From positions 496,001 to 560,000 of the forward strand of contig CAWFQE010000012.1 in assembly GCA_963817885.1 (NCBI GenBank): a stretch of DNA of 64,000 nucleotides, given 5' to 3'. Of the stretch, positions 8,294-19,040 are shown in pieces. The notes beneath the pieces are model-generated. The model did no database searches. It worked only from the letters and a program-made list of their open reading frames with translations, and was not told the DNA's origin. This DNA is from CAVOHU01 sp963817885. GTDB taxonomy: Bacteria > Acidobacteriota > Vicinamibacteria > Vicinamibacterales > JAKQTR01. The position numbers were made by a program, and so were the translations under genes. The first letter of the stretch is position 1. Every line of letters starts with the position of its first letter.

Positions 8294-10594
8294 ATGAACG
8301 AGAGCCGCTCGTCGCTGACGTCGCTTCAGCTTTCCCCTCCTCCCGCCCCGGCGCCGGCCAGGAGGCCGAACCCGCCTCGCCGGCGGCGCGCGATGCGCGA
8401 CAAGCCGGCCGTGCTCCTGCTGGGCATTCTCCTGCTCGGCGCGGCGCTGGCCGGCACGATGACGCTCGCCAACCGCTCGGCAACGCTGGCCCCGGACTTC
8501 CTGAGCGAGTTCGTGCTCTACGCCCTGTCGATGGTCGACCTGTCGATGCTGATGGCGCTGACATTCGTGCTGGCGCGCAGCGTCGTCAAGCTGGTGGTCG
8601 AGAGACGGCGGGCGCTGCCCTTCGCGCGGTTCCGTGCGAAGCTGGTCACCCTGCTGCTCGCGATGACGCTGGTGCCGGCGCTCCTGGTGCTGCTGGTGGG
8701 CAGCGAGCTCATCCGGACCAGCGTGGAACGCTGGTTCAATGCGCCGATGGACGATGTTCTCGATTCGGCCCGGCGGATTGCCAGCGATTACTACCACGAA
8801 CGGCAGGGCCTGGTGACGGCCGAGGCGGCAAGGCTCGCGAAGACGCTGGGGCAGGTTGATCTGACCGCCTCTGATGTGCGCCAGGCGAGGGACGTCATCG
8901 CGCCCGAGGTCACCGAGCAGCGGGCCGGCCTGGTCGAGGTCTACCGGGTGATTCGGCAGCCCGGAGCGCTGCCGCAGGTCGTCCCGGTGGTGGACGTGGC
9001 GTCTCCGTCGATGCCGAACGCGGTGAGCCGGGCGGCGGCCGACCGGATCGCGGCGCGGGCCGCCGCGGGACAGCCGGACACCTGGGCGAGGGAAACGCTG
9101 GATGGTGGCGGCGAGCTGATTCGCGCCGCGGCGGCCGTGCGGCAGGCCGACGGCACGGTGGTCGGCGTGGTCGTGGCGAGCGATCACCTGACGGGCGATC
9201 TGGCGGCGCGGTCGCGCCGGATGACGAACGCCTACGAGTCGTACACGCAGTTGCGCGTGTTGAAGCGTCCGTTGACCGGCGTCTACCTGTCGTTCTTCCT
9301 GATGGTCACGCTGATGATTCTCGTCGGCGCGACCTGGATGGGGCTGTACCTCGCCAAGCGCATCACGCGGCCCGTGCTGCTGCTGGCGGCGGCCGCGAGG
9401 GAAATCGGCGCCGGCCACTTCGAGCACCGCGTGGAGCGCGAGACCGCCGACGAGTTCGGCTCGCTGGTGGATGCGTTCAACAGCATGGCAGACGAGCTGG
9501 CCGCCAGCCGCCGGAAGCTCGAACGATTCACCGTGGATCTGCAGCGCAAGCACGTCGAGGTCGAAGAGCGGCGCCGCTACACCGAGGCCATCCTCGAGCG
9601 GATCGCGACCGGCGTCGTGTCGATCGACGCCGGCGGGCGGGTCACGACCGTCAACGCGGCGGCCGCCCGTCTGCTCGGGCTCGACCAGGGCGCGATCGGG
9701 CAGCCCGCTTCTGTCGTGTTCAGCCGGCCGGATCTCGAGGCCCTGGCGGGGCTGGCCGTCGGCGCCTCGTCGGTGAAGAGCGACCAGCCGGCGCAGGAAA
9801 TCGCGCTCGCACGCGACGGCCGCGAAGTGCACCTGGCGGCCGTTGCGACGCCGCTGCACGGCGAAGGCGGCGAGATCGAAGGAAGCGTGCTCGTCTTCGA
9901 CGACATCACGCCGCTGATGCGCGCGCAGAAGGTGGCCGCCTGGCGGGAGGTGGCGCGGCGGCTGGCGCACGAGATCAAGAACCCGCTGACGCCGATCCAG
10001 CTGTGCGCCCAGCGGCTTCAGCGTCAGTTCGCCGGCTCGCCGCCCAACGTGCGATCGCTGGTGGACGAGTGCACCTCCACCATTGTCGGGGAAGTCGAAT
10101 CGTTGAAGGCCCTGGTCGACGAGTTCTCGCAGTTCGCGAGGATGCCGTCGCCGCGGCGCGTGCCGACCGACGTCCACGAACTGCTGCGGACAACGCTGTC
10201 GCTGTACGACGGCCTGTTCAAGGACGTGAAGATCGACACGCTGTTCGCCGTCTCGTTGCCGATGGTGCGGCTGGATCCCGATCAGGTCCGCCGGGTGATC
10301 ATCAACCTGCTCGACAACGCGATCGAGGCGTTCAATCAGCGGGGACAGATCGTCGTCGAAACGCAGCACGACGCGGCGAACAGTCTCGTGCGGATCATCG
10401 TGGCCGACAGCGGTCCGGGTATTCCCTCCGACGAGCGCGACAAGCTCTTCATGCCGTACTACTCGACCAAGCGCCGGGGCAGCGGCCTCGGCCTGGCGAT
10501 TGTCCGGAGGATCGTGGCGGAGCACGGCGGAAGCATCGAAGTCGCGGACAACGAGCCGCGCGGCACGCGGTTCACCGTCGAGTTGCCGGTGTGA
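8294..10594 (+). CDS. ntrY: Sensor histidine kinase NtrY-like
   Basis: A 766-aa membrane histidine kinase. Four transmembrane segments are visible (about residues 36-56, 70-93, 110-135 and 330-353), enclosing a large periplasmic region between the third and fourth. A HAMP follows (LAKRITRPVLLLAAAAREIG), then a PAS domain (~435-535). The kinase core has the H-box RRLAHEIKNPLTPIQ, N-box NLLDNAIEAF, G1 DSGPGI and G2 GSGLGLAI. NtrY phosphorylates NtrX in response to a nitrogen, redox or envelope signal; the stimulus here is unknown. A GTG at 8279 is an alternative start. The proline/arginine-rich N-terminus (residues 1-30) is cytoplasmic. The ntrX gene follows after 34 nt. Confidence 0.93.
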   Translation: MNESRSSLTSLQLSPPPAPAPARRPNPPRRRRAMRDKPAVLLLGILLLGAALAGTMTLANRSATLAPDFLSEFVLYALSMVDLSMLMALTFVLARSVVKLVVERRRALPFARFRAKLVTLLLAMTLVPALLVLLVGSELIRTSVERWFNAPMDDVLDSARRIASDYYHERQGLVTAEAARLAKTLGQVDLTASDVRQARDVIAPEVTEQRAGLVEVYRVIRQPGALPQVVPVVDVASPSMPNAVSRAAADRIAARAAAGQPDTWARETLDGGGELIRAAAAVRQADGTVVGVVVASDHLTGDLAARSRRMTNAYESYTQLRVLKRPLTGVYLSFFLMVTLMILVGATWMGLYLAKRITRPVLLLAAAAREIGAGHFEHRVERETADEFGSLVDAFNSMADELAASRRKLERFTVDLQRKHVEVEERRRYTEAILERIATGVVSIDAGGRVTTVNAAAARLLGLDQGAIGQPASVVFSRPDLEALAGLAVGASSVKSDQPAQEIALARDGREVHLAAVATPLHGEGGEIEGSVLVFDDITPLMRAQKVAAWREVARRLAHEIKNPLTPIQLCAQRLQRQFAGSPPNVRSLVDECTSTIVGEVESLKALVDEFSQFARMPSPRRVPTDVHELLRTTLSLYDGLFKDVKIDTLFAVSLPMVRLDPDQVRRVIINLLDNAIEAFNQRGQIVVETQHDAANSLVRIIVADSGPGIPSDERDKLFMPYYSTKRRGSGLGLAIVRRIVAEHGGSIEVADNEPRGTRFTVELPV

Positions 10595-10628
10595 GCCGCA
10601 CGGGCCGAAGACCACGTGGCGAGGTGAT

Positions 10629-12014
<1,386 letters not shown>

Positions 12015-12146
12015 CCGCCCCGCGTCGCCTCTCGCGGACGCGAAGCGCCATCCGCGTGCGTGGTCACGCTCGCTCGAACCCCGCGCGGCACGGTTCACGC
12101 CGCGTGTTCGGCCGCCTGAGTGCCGGTTCCGAAGCGGCTGCCCGCA

Positions 12147-12175
12147 TTGACTGTCTCTCTCCTTTGGCCGATAAT
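12147..12175 (+). promoter_or_regulatory. Sigma-70-type promoter for the TPR-RDD-pgpA-cinA run
   Basis: TTGACT (12147-12152), a 17-nt spacer and GATAAT (12170-12175) each match consensus at 5 of 6 positions. The TPR gene starts at 12199, giving a leader of about 17 nt. The 130 bp before it, after ntrX, hold only short GC-rich inverted repeats. Confidence 0.75.
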
Positions 12176-12198
12176 CTCGACCAGTTCTCCTGACGATC

Positions 12199-13086
12199 AT
12201 GTCCGATCCCATCAGCCGCCGACCAGCAGGACCACCTCAGGTCCACGACAGCGCCGAACGCGACGCGAAGATCGACGAGTTGCTGCTCGCCGGCCTCGAT
12301 CACTACTTCGCCGGCCGCTACCAGGAAGCCATCAACGTCTGGGGCCGCGTCCTGTTCCTGGACCGTGCACATGCCCGGGCACGCGCCTACATCGAGCGCG
12401 CACGAAGTGCCCTGGCCGAACGGCAGCGCAAGGCTGAAGAGCTGCTTCACGAAGGCGTGGCCGCGTTCCAGCGCGGCGACGGGGGCAGCGCGCGCGAACT
12501 GCTGACCTCGGCGGTCGACCAGGGCGGCCCGCAGGACGTCGCGCTCGCGTATCTCGGCCGGCTGGATCGGCTCGAGGGCCCGGTCCCCGCGATCGAACAG
12601 GCACCGGTCGGGATCAAGCCCGCACGGCGAAGAGGCCTCGGCAGCGCGGATCGGCTGTTCAGGCGCGGCGGCCAGCGGCCGATTCGGGTCTGGCCGCTGG
12701 TGGGGCTGGCGATCGCCTTCGCCATCCTGATTGTGTTCGCCACCTCGCGCGACCTGTTCGCCCCGCTGCTGTCGGTGGATCTCATGTGGCGGGGGCCGAC
12801 ATCGGCCGCCTCTTCGGCTGGCCCCATCGACGCGCTGCCCGTGCCGCGTTCGGCCGAGATGGTCCTGTCGAGAGTGCGGGCCTTGTACGGGTCGGGCCGC
12901 CTCAAGGACGCGCTGGCCGCTCTCGACGAAGTGCCGCAGGGCGATGTCCTGTATGCCGAGGCCTCGCGGCTGCGGAGTGACATTCAGCGCGCCTTGCTCG
13001 ACTCAGCCGACACGGCGCGATTGTCCCAGGCGCCAGGGCGACCCTCGCCCGATGAAGCTGGACGCGGTGGAGCAGGGCGCCAATGA
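12199..13086 (+). CDS. TPR-containing membrane-anchored protein
   Basis: A 295-aa protein. Residues ~28-105 contain two TPR-like helix pairs (LAGLDHYFAGRYQEAINVWG and a LLHEGVAAFQRGDGGSARELL repeat), residues ~175-195 form one transmembrane helix (PLVGLAIAFAILIVFATS), and the C-terminal part contains a further TPR-like helix pair (ALYGSGRLKDALAALDEVP). The first TPRs would face the cytoplasm and the last the periplasm. I do not recognise a named family. It is first after a strong promoter and overlaps the RDD gene by 4 nt (ATGA). Confidence 0.65.
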   Translation: MSDPISRRPAGPPQVHDSAERDAKIDELLLAGLDHYFAGRYQEAINVWGRVLFLDRAHARARAYIERARSALAERQRKAEELLHEGVAAFQRGDGGSARELLTSAVDQGGPQDVALAYLGRLDRLEGPVPAIEQAPVGIKPARRRGLGSADRLFRRGGQRPIRVWPLVGLAIAFAILIVFATSRDLFAPLLSVDLMWRGPTSAASSAGPIDALPVPRSAEMVLSRVRALYGSGRLKDALAALDEVPQGDVLYAEASRLRSDIQRALLDSADTARLSQAPGRPSPDEAGRGGAGRQ

Positions 13087-14003
13087 AGTGTCCGAAGTGC
13101 GGCTATATCGGATTCGACGACGGAGAACGCTGCAAGAACTGCGGCTACACCTTCGCGTTGTCGTCTGTCGACACGCCCGCTTCGCTCCTCCCCCCGCGAG
13201 ACCGGGCGCCGCTCCGGCCGGCTACCGGCCGCCGGATGCCCGATCCCGCGGAATTGCGGGCCAGGCGAGCCCGTTCGGAATCCTCGTTCGCGGACGAGAG
13301 CCCGGGCTTCGACCGGACGCTCCGGTCTGCTCCCGACAGCGGGCCGCTCGACCTGCCGCTGTTCGACACGCCTGATGCCGGCAGTGCTCCGAGGCCTACG
13401 CCGCCGGCCAGGCCACCCCTCTCGGTCCGGAAGGCGACGCCGACCCCGACGCGAATTCGCCCGCGATTCGAACGTGCGACCGAGGCCGAACTGGATCTGG
13501 GGTTCCAGCAGCCTCAGGCACTCGACGGCGCCGGGCCGTTTTCCGAACCGGCCCCGCCGGTCGCTCCCCCCGTGGAGATGGTGCCTGGCGAACCAGCCGG
13601 CCCTGCGCGCCGATTGACGGCTGTCCTGATCGACGTGCTGCTCATCGCAGCCATCGACGCGGCGGTGCTGTACTTCACGCTTCGGATCGCCGGCCTGGCC
13701 CCCTCCGAGGTCGGCATCCTGCCGCGAGTGCCGCTGGCGGCGTTCTTCTTCCTTCTGAATCTCGGATACGTGTGGGTCTTCACGGGGACGGTCGGGCAGA
13801 CGCTCGGCAAGATGGCCACGGGCATCGCTGTGGTTCCTCAAGGCCGGCCCCGCCTCGATCTGTCGCGCAGTGCCGTGCGCACCCTGGGCTGCCTGCTCAC
13901 GCTGGCGACGTGCGGCCTGGGCTATCTTCCGGCGCTCTTTGGCGAAGAACGGGCATTGCACGATCGCCTGGCGCGCACCCGCGTGTTCCGCCGGACATCC
14001 TGA
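13083..14003 (+). CDS. RDD-family membrane protein with N-terminal zinc ribbon
   Basis: A 306-aa protein. It opens with a double CxxC zinc ribbon (MKCPKCGYIGF then CKNCGY, residues 3-22), followed by about 150 residues of low-complexity Pro/Arg-rich linker. The C-terminal RDD domain (~175-305) has transmembrane helices LLIAAIDAAVLYF and AAFFFLLNLGYVW and the conserved GQTLGKMATGIAV. RDD proteins are of uncertain role; some act in ion transport. It starts within the preceding stop codon and is followed after 33 nt by pgpA. Confidence 0.75.
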   Translation: MKCPKCGYIGFDDGERCKNCGYTFALSSVDTPASLLPPRDRAPLRPATGRRMPDPAELRARRARSESSFADESPGFDRTLRSAPDSGPLDLPLFDTPDAGSAPRPTPPARPPLSVRKATPTPTRIRPRFERATEAELDLGFQQPQALDGAGPFSEPAPPVAPPVEMVPGEPAGPARRLTAVLIDVLLIAAIDAAVLYFTLRIAGLAPSEVGILPRVPLAAFFFLLNLGYVWVFTGTVGQTLGKMATGIAVVPQGRPRLDLSRSAVRTLGCLLTLATCGLGYLPALFGEERALHDRLARTRVFRRTS

Positions 14004-14036
14004 CAACCTCTTCCCGTCTTCACCCGAGTCCGGCAC

Positions 14037-14522
14037 ATGACCACTGTTCCGTCCAGGACGACACGACTCGCACTGCTGCTCGCTACGTGGATCAACCTCG
14101 GGTACTCGCCGGTTGCGCCGGGCACGGCAGGCACGCTGGGCGGACTGGTTCTGATCGCCGCCATTCGATGGACGGGATCCCTGCCTCTCGAGATCGGCGC
14201 TATCCTGGTCCTGCTGGTGCTGGGGATCTGGAGCGCACAGGTCGCCGAGCGTCATTTCGGCCTCGAAGATCCGGGCCCGGTCGTCATCGACGAGGTTGTC
14301 GGCATCCTGGTCACCCTGGTGTTCCTCCCGTCGGTGTGGCAGGTGTTCCTGGCCGGGTTCCTCCTGTTCCGGCTCTTCGACATCGTCAAACCGTATCCCG
14401 CAAACAGGCTGGAGCATCTCCATGGCGGTGTGGGCATCATGGCCGACGACGTGATGGCGGGCATCTATGCCAACCTCGTGATTCAGGGCCTGGTCTGGTT
14501 CAGGCCGGGGTGGTTCGTGTGA
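14037..14522 (+). CDS. pgpA: Phosphatidylglycerophosphatase A
   Basis: A 161-aa integral membrane protein of the PgpA family, which dephosphorylates phosphatidylglycerophosphate to phosphatidylglycerol. Visible signatures are the N-terminal GYSPVAPGTAGTLGG, the acidic VVIDEVVGILVTL (proposed metal-binding DE pair) and RLFDIVKPYPANRLEHL, then HGGVGIMADDVMAG near the C-terminus. It fits a run of phospholipid genes with plsY and gpsA further downstream. The final codons share the GTGTGA overlap with cinA. Confidence 0.93.
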   Translation: MTTVPSRTTRLALLLATWINLGYSPVAPGTAGTLGGLVLIAAIRWTGSLPLEIGAILVLLVLGIWSAQVAERHFGLEDPGPVVIDEVVGILVTLVFLPSVWQVFLAGFLLFRLFDIVKPYPANRLEHLHGGVGIMADDVMAGIYANLVIQGLVWFRPGWFV

Positions 14523-15844
14523 GCACGAAGACGGACCCCGCGCCGCGCTGGGCCGAAGTGATCGCCGTCGGAACCGAGCTGCTGGTCCCGCCCAAGCTCG
14601 ACACCAACTCGGTCTTCATCACCGAGCGCCTGAACGAGATCGGAATCCAGGTCCGGGCGAAGGCCGTCGTCGGCGACGTCCGTGCCGATCTCGCGTCGGT
14701 ATTGCGAGGCGCACTCGCGAGGACCGAGCTCGTGGTGGTCAGCGGCGGCCTCGGGCCCACCGATGATGACCTGACGCGAGACGCGGTCGCCGAGGTGACG
14801 GGACTCGCGCTCGAGGAAGATGCCGCGATCGTCGAACGCATCCGGCGGCGATTCGAGTCGCGGGGGCTGACCATGCCCGAAGTGAACCGCCGCCAGGCGC
14901 AGGTGCCGCGCGGCGCGGTGGTGCTCCAGAACGACAACGGCACGGCGCCGGGGCTGTGGATTCCGCACGACGGACGGGTGATCGTTCTGCTGCCCGGACC
15001 TCCGCGCGAGATGCGGGCGCTGTTCGATCGGGTTGTGCGAGAACGCCTGGCGCCCCAGGCCGGAAGCACGCGCCTGTACCGTCGGACCATCAGGACCGCC
15101 GGCCGGACCGAATCGCACATCGAGCAGATCGCCCAGCCCATTTACTCGCGATGGACCGACGGCCCGTTGCCCGTCACGACAACCGTGCTGGCCTCGCCGA
15201 GCCAGATCGATCTCCACCTGCTCGTGGCGGCGGGGACCGAGCCGGACGGGCGAGAAAGACTCGATCGGGCGACCGCGGAACTGGCGGCCGCGCTCGGGCC
15301 CGACCTGGTCAGCGCCGACGGCGCGTCGCTCGAAGAGGTGATCGGGGCCGAGCTGCGCGCGCGGCACTGGCGAATTGGCGTCGCCGAATCGTGTACCGGC
15401 GGCCTCGTCTCCTCCCGATTGACCGACGTCGCGGGCAGCTCCGACTACGTGACATTCAACTCGGTGTGCTACAGCAATGAAGCGAAGACCCGGGTGCTGG
15501 GTGTGCCGGAGGCGCTCCTGGCCGAGCACGGGGCCGTGAGCGAGCCTGTGGCCCTCGCGATGGCGCGGGGAGCCCGGGATCTGGCCGCCGCCCAGGTTGG
15601 CGTGGGCGTGACCGGCATCGCGGGACCGACAGGTGGCACGCCACAGAAGCCTGTTGGCACGGTCGCGATCGCGGTCGTCGCGGGCGGGCAATCCCGGGTC
15701 CATACCTTTGCCTTTCCGGGCAGCCGTACTCAGGTCAAGTCCTTCGCGGCGCAGACAGCGCTCGACATGGTCCGGCGGCTGCTCCTGGTGAAGGGGGAGC
15801 GCGACGACGACCCCGGTGACTGGTCGCCGCCGGCGCAACGCTGA
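14519..15844 (+). CDS. cinA: CinA-family nicotinamide-nucleotide amidohydrolase
   Basis: A 441-aa two-domain CinA. The N-terminal molybdopterin-binding-like domain (residues ~10-175) has IAVGTELLVPPKLDTNSVFI and VVVSGGLGPTDDDLTRDA. The C-terminal amidase domain (~280-425) has the catalytic region VAESCTGGLVSSRLTDVAGSS and the ITGIAGPTGGTPQKPVGT-type loop. Such proteins deamidate NMN in pyridine-nucleotide salvage, and the N-terminal domain can hydrolyse ADP-ribose. The GTG at 14519 overlaps the pgpA stop, and the TGA stop overlaps the thpR start by one base. Confidence 0.93.
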   Translation: MSTKTDPAPRWAEVIAVGTELLVPPKLDTNSVFITERLNEIGIQVRAKAVVGDVRADLASVLRGALARTELVVVSGGLGPTDDDLTRDAVAEVTGLALEEDAAIVERIRRRFESRGLTMPEVNRRQAQVPRGAVVLQNDNGTAPGLWIPHDGRVIVLLPGPPREMRALFDRVVRERLAPQAGSTRLYRRTIRTAGRTESHIEQIAQPIYSRWTDGPLPVTTTVLASPSQIDLHLLVAAGTEPDGRERLDRATAELAAALGPDLVSADGASLEEVIGAELRARHWRIGVAESCTGGLVSSRLTDVAGSSDYVTFNSVCYSNEAKTRVLGVPEALLAEHGAVSEPVALAMARGARDLAAAQVGVGVTGIAGPTGGTPQKPVGTVAIAVVAGGQSRVHTFAFPGSRTQVKSFAAQTALDMVRRLLLVKGERDDDPGDWSPPAQR

Positions 15845-16422
15845 TGAGGCTGTTCATCGCCGTGGAGCTCGACGGGGCGATGCGAGACGCCCTGGTCGAG
15901 CTTGCAGGCCGGGCGAACGAGGAACTGGCGCGCCGCTCGCCAGACGCTGCCAGGGCCATCAAGTGGGTGGGCGAGAACCAGCTGCACCTGACGCTGCATT
16001 TCCTGGGCGAGACTGAGGCGGCGCGCGCGGAAGCGCTGGCTGCGCGGCTGGCGGATCCATGGGTGCGTTCGCCCTTTTCCGTCGGGTTCGGCCGCATCGG
16101 CTGGTTCCCTTCGGCTGGCCCGCCCCGCGTCGTCTGGGTCGATGTCGTTCGGGGCCAGGCCGATCTCGTTTCGATGCACGACGAAATCGGACGCCGGCTG
16201 GCCGGCCTCGGATTCACGCTCGAGGCCAGGAAATTCCAGCCGCACCTGACGCTCGGACGGGTCAAGCGGCTCATCAATCCGGCGTCGCTGGACGTGCTCC
16301 GCCACCTGGCGTGCGAAGCGGGCGAGGGGCGCCCAATCGATCATGCGACGCTCTACCGCAGTGTGTTGAAGCCTGATGGTCCGGTGTACACTTCGCTGGC
16401 GCGAATGAATCTGGCGACATGA
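15844..16422 (+). CDS. thpR: RNA 2',3'-cyclic phosphodiesterase (2'-5' RNA ligase family)
   Basis: A 192-aa member of the 2H phosphoesterase superfamily. The two HxTx motifs are visible as HLTLHFLG (about residue 48) and HLTLGRVKR (about residue 136), and the protein starts with the typical MRLFIAVEL. It opens 2',3'-cyclic phosphate ends of RNA. It is translationally coupled on both sides: one base with cinA and an ATGA overlap with plsY. Confidence 0.92.
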   Translation: MRLFIAVELDGAMRDALVELAGRANEELARRSPDAARAIKWVGENQLHLTLHFLGETEAARAEALAARLADPWVRSPFSVGFGRIGWFPSAGPPRVVWVDVVRGQADLVSMHDEIGRRLAGLGFTLEARKFQPHLTLGRVKRLINPASLDVLRHLACEAGEGRPIDHATLYRSVLKPDGPVYTSLARMNLAT

Positions 16423-17032
16423 CGACCACTGCGATCGTGGCGACGGCGTACCTGCTCGGTTCGATTCCGTTCGCGTGGTTCTTCGCGTGGGGCGTGGCCG
16501 GCGTGGACGTCCGATCGGCGGGCAGCGGCAATGTCGGCGCGACCAACGTGCTTCGGACCAGCGGATCGACGGCGGCCTTCCTCACTGCGGCCCTCGACAT
16601 TGCGAAGGGCGCCGCGGCGGTGCTGGTCGCGCGGTGGCTGGGCGCGAGCGACGGGGTGGCAGCCTCGGCCGGAGTTGCCGCGGTCCTGGGCCACGTGTAC
16701 CCGGTGTGGTTGAGATTCCGAGGGGGCAAGGGTGTGGCGGCGGCGTGCGGCGCGTTCGCGGTGCTGGCGCCTCCGGCGATGGCCATGGCGATCGCGGTGT
16801 TCGTGTTGACGGTATGGATACCCGGTTCGTGTCGCTCGGGTCGATTACGGCTGCGATCGCCCTGGCGCCGCTGGTGTACGTGGCCCACGCGCCACGCTCG
16901 GTGGTCGCCGCGGCGACGGTGGCGGGTTTCTGGATCGTGATCCGTCACCGCGCAAACATCACGCGGCTCCTCGACGGCAGCGAGCCGAGGCTTGGCGTGA
17001 ACGACCGGCTGGACATCACTGACGAGGAATAG
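16419..17032 (+). CDS. plsY: Acyl-phosphate glycerol-3-phosphate acyltransferase PlsY, interrupted by an apparent 1-nt deletion
   Basis: PlsY is a membrane acyltransferase making lysophosphatidic acid. The first frame gives the LGSIPFAWFF segment, the GSGNVGATNVLR motif and the RFRGGKGVA motif, then turns to Arg-rich nonsense after VWI at about 16820. The +2 frame resumes exactly as family members continue: TRFVSLGSI, then helices ending VIRHRANITRLLDGSEPRLG. One missing base near 16818-16823 (for example ATC ACC reduced to ATACC) restores a ~205-aa protein of normal length. PlsY is normally essential, so a sequence error is more likely than a dead gene. It overlaps thpR by ATGA, with 53 bp to gpsA. 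Confidence 0.9.
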
Positions 17033-17085
17033 CGCCGAGCGGGCCCCTGCCCGGGGCTCGCTGGCGATCGAGGGGGTATACCGGA

Positions 17086-18100
17086 GTGGCTATCGAATCG
17101 GTGACCGTGCTTGGTGCAGGAAGCTGGGGGACGGCGCTCGCCGTGCACCTGGCCAGGATCGGACACACGGTGCGCCTCTGGTCGATCGAGGCGGAGATCG
17201 TGGCGGAGATGGTGACGCGTCGTGCCAATGCCGTCTACCTTCCCGACGTGGGGCTGCCCCCGGCAGTCCGGCCCACGACATCGCTGGATGAGGCGCTCGA
17301 CGGGGCCGAACTGGTCATCTCGACGGTGCCCTCTCATGCCACGCGCAGCGTCATGCGCGCGGTGGCGCCCCTTCTGCGTCCCTCGGCAACCGTCGTCAGC
17401 GCGGCCAAGGGGCTCGAGCTCGAAACGCTGCATCGCATGTCGCAGGTGATCGAGCAGGAGGTGGTGGGCAGGCATCCTGTCGTGGTGCTCTCCGGGCCGA
17501 GCTTCGCCGTCGAAGTTGCGCGGGAGATGCCGACCGCCGTATCGGTCGCCTGCTCGGATCTCGCCGCCGCCGAGCGCGTCCAGGCCGAGCTGCGCGGACG
17601 GCTGTTCCGGCTCTATACGACGACCGACGTCGCCGGCGTCGAGATCGGCGGCGCGTTGAAGAACGTGATCGCGATCGCGGCGGGTGTCGTCGAAGGCCTC
17701 GGTCTCGGCCACAACACGCTGGCGGCCCTCATCACCCGCGGTCTGGCGGAAATCATGAGGCTGGCGGCGGCGGAAGGCGGGCGGCGCGAGACGCTGGCGG
17801 GCCTGACCGGGCTGGGCGACCTCGTGCTGACGTGCACGGGGCCCTACAGCCGCAATCGGCACGTCGGGATCGAACTCTCGCAAGGGCCGGTCGCTCGGCG
17901 AGATCCTTGCCGGGATGAAGATGGTGGCCGAGGGTGTCAGGACGACGGAGGCGGCGCTGGCCCTCGGGGCACGCCGCGGCGTCGAGCTGCCGATTGCCGC
18001 GCAGATGGCGGAACTGCTCGGCGGACGCAAGACGGCGCGGCTGGCCGTCGAGGAACTCATGCTCCGGCCGCAACGGGTCGAAGCGGATGGCGGATGGTAG
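17086..18100 (+). CDS. gpsA: Glycerol-3-phosphate dehydrogenase [NAD(P)+], with an apparent 1-nt insertion
   Basis: GpsA reduces dihydroxyacetone phosphate to sn-glycerol 3-phosphate, the PlsY substrate. The N-terminus has the Rossmann motif VLGAGSWGTALA, then SAAKGLE, LSGPSFAVEVA, GALKNVIAIAAGVVEGLGLG with the catalytic Lys, and TGLGDLVLTCTGPYSRN. After ELSQG the frame turns to nonsense. The next frame gives RSLGEILAGMKMVAEGVRTT and a normal C-terminus ending at 18100, so one extra C around 17887-17888 breaks it. Full length would be ~337 aa. The start is GTG at 17086. It is adjacent to the likewise interrupted plsY and ftsY. Confidence 0.92.
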
Positions 18101-18109
18101 AATGAGCGG

Positions 18110-19034
18110 ATGGGTCTGCTCAGCAGGGTTCGAGAAGGGCTGCGACGTACTGCGGAGCAGCTGGTAGGACGATTCGACGAGCTTGTACGGCAGGCTGACG
18201 CGCCGGAACGCCGGACCCGGCCGATCGACATCGAGACCAGCGACGCGCTCGAGGAGCTCCTCATCAGCGCCGACGTCGGCGTCGCGGCGGCCGACCGGAT
18301 CGTCCGTGCGGTGACCGCTCGAAGCCGGCGCGGCGAGAGCCTCCGGGAGCTGGTCAAGGACGAGATCCTCACGATCCTCGAGGGAGCCGACGGGCAGGCC
18401 CCTCGAACGGGTTCGCCGACGGTCATCCTCGTCGTCGGCGTCAACGGAACAGGGAAGACCACGACGGTCGCGAAGCTGGCGAACCTGCTGAAGCGGGGCG
18501 GCGCCAGCCCCCTCGTCTGCGCGGCGGACACGTTTCGGGCGGCTGCGGTCGCGCAGCTTGAGATTCTGGGCCACGCGGGCCGGCGTGGACATCATCCGGG
18601 CGAAGGAAGGCGCCGACCCGGCCGCGGTGGTCTTCGATGCGGTCGCCGCCGGCAAGGCCCGGCACCGCGACCCCATCATCGTCGACACCGCCGGCCGGCT
18701 GCACACCCGCGTCAACCTGATGAACGAGCTCGAGAAAATCCGGCGCGTGGCCGCGCGCGAGGTCGAGGGCGCGCCCCACGAAGTCCTGCTCGTGCTCGAT
18801 GCCACCGTCGGGCAGAACGGGCTGGTGCAGGCGCGCGAGTTCACGGCGGTCGCCGGCGTCACCGGCATCGTGCTGGCGAAGCTCGACGGCACGGCCAAGG
18901 GCGGCGTGGCGGTGGCGATCGCGCACGACCTCACGCTCCCCATCCGATACGTGGGCGTTGGCGAAGGCATCGACGACCTCGTGCCGTTCTCGGCACGGGA
19001 GTACGTGGACGGGCTCTTCGAAGAGAGCTGGTAG
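18110..19034 (+). CDS. ftsY: Signal recognition particle receptor FtsY, with an apparent 1-nt insertion
   Basis: FtsY is the membrane-associated SRP GTPase that docks ribosome-nascent-chain complexes. An N-domain (residues 1-100) precedes the G-domain P-loop GVNGTGKTTTVAKLA and DTFRAAAVAQLEI, where the frame breaks at about 18564. The following frame carries on with WATRAGVDIIRAKEGADPAA, DTAGRLHTRVNLMNEL, the LAKLDGTAKGG motif and the C-terminal GVGEGIDDLVPFSAREYVDGLF. One extra T in GAGATTCTGG explains it. The corrected protein is ~308 aa, a short form without the acidic A-domain. It lies 9 bp after gpsA and 6 bp before ribD. Confidence 0.93.
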
Positions 19035-19040
19035 AGGGAC

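Noticed and set aside
8264..10615. Long open frame (783 codons) on the minus strand opposite ntrY
   Set aside because: It mirrors the high-GC third-position bias of ntrY; the sequence is Arg/His/Gln-rich without a recognisable fold.
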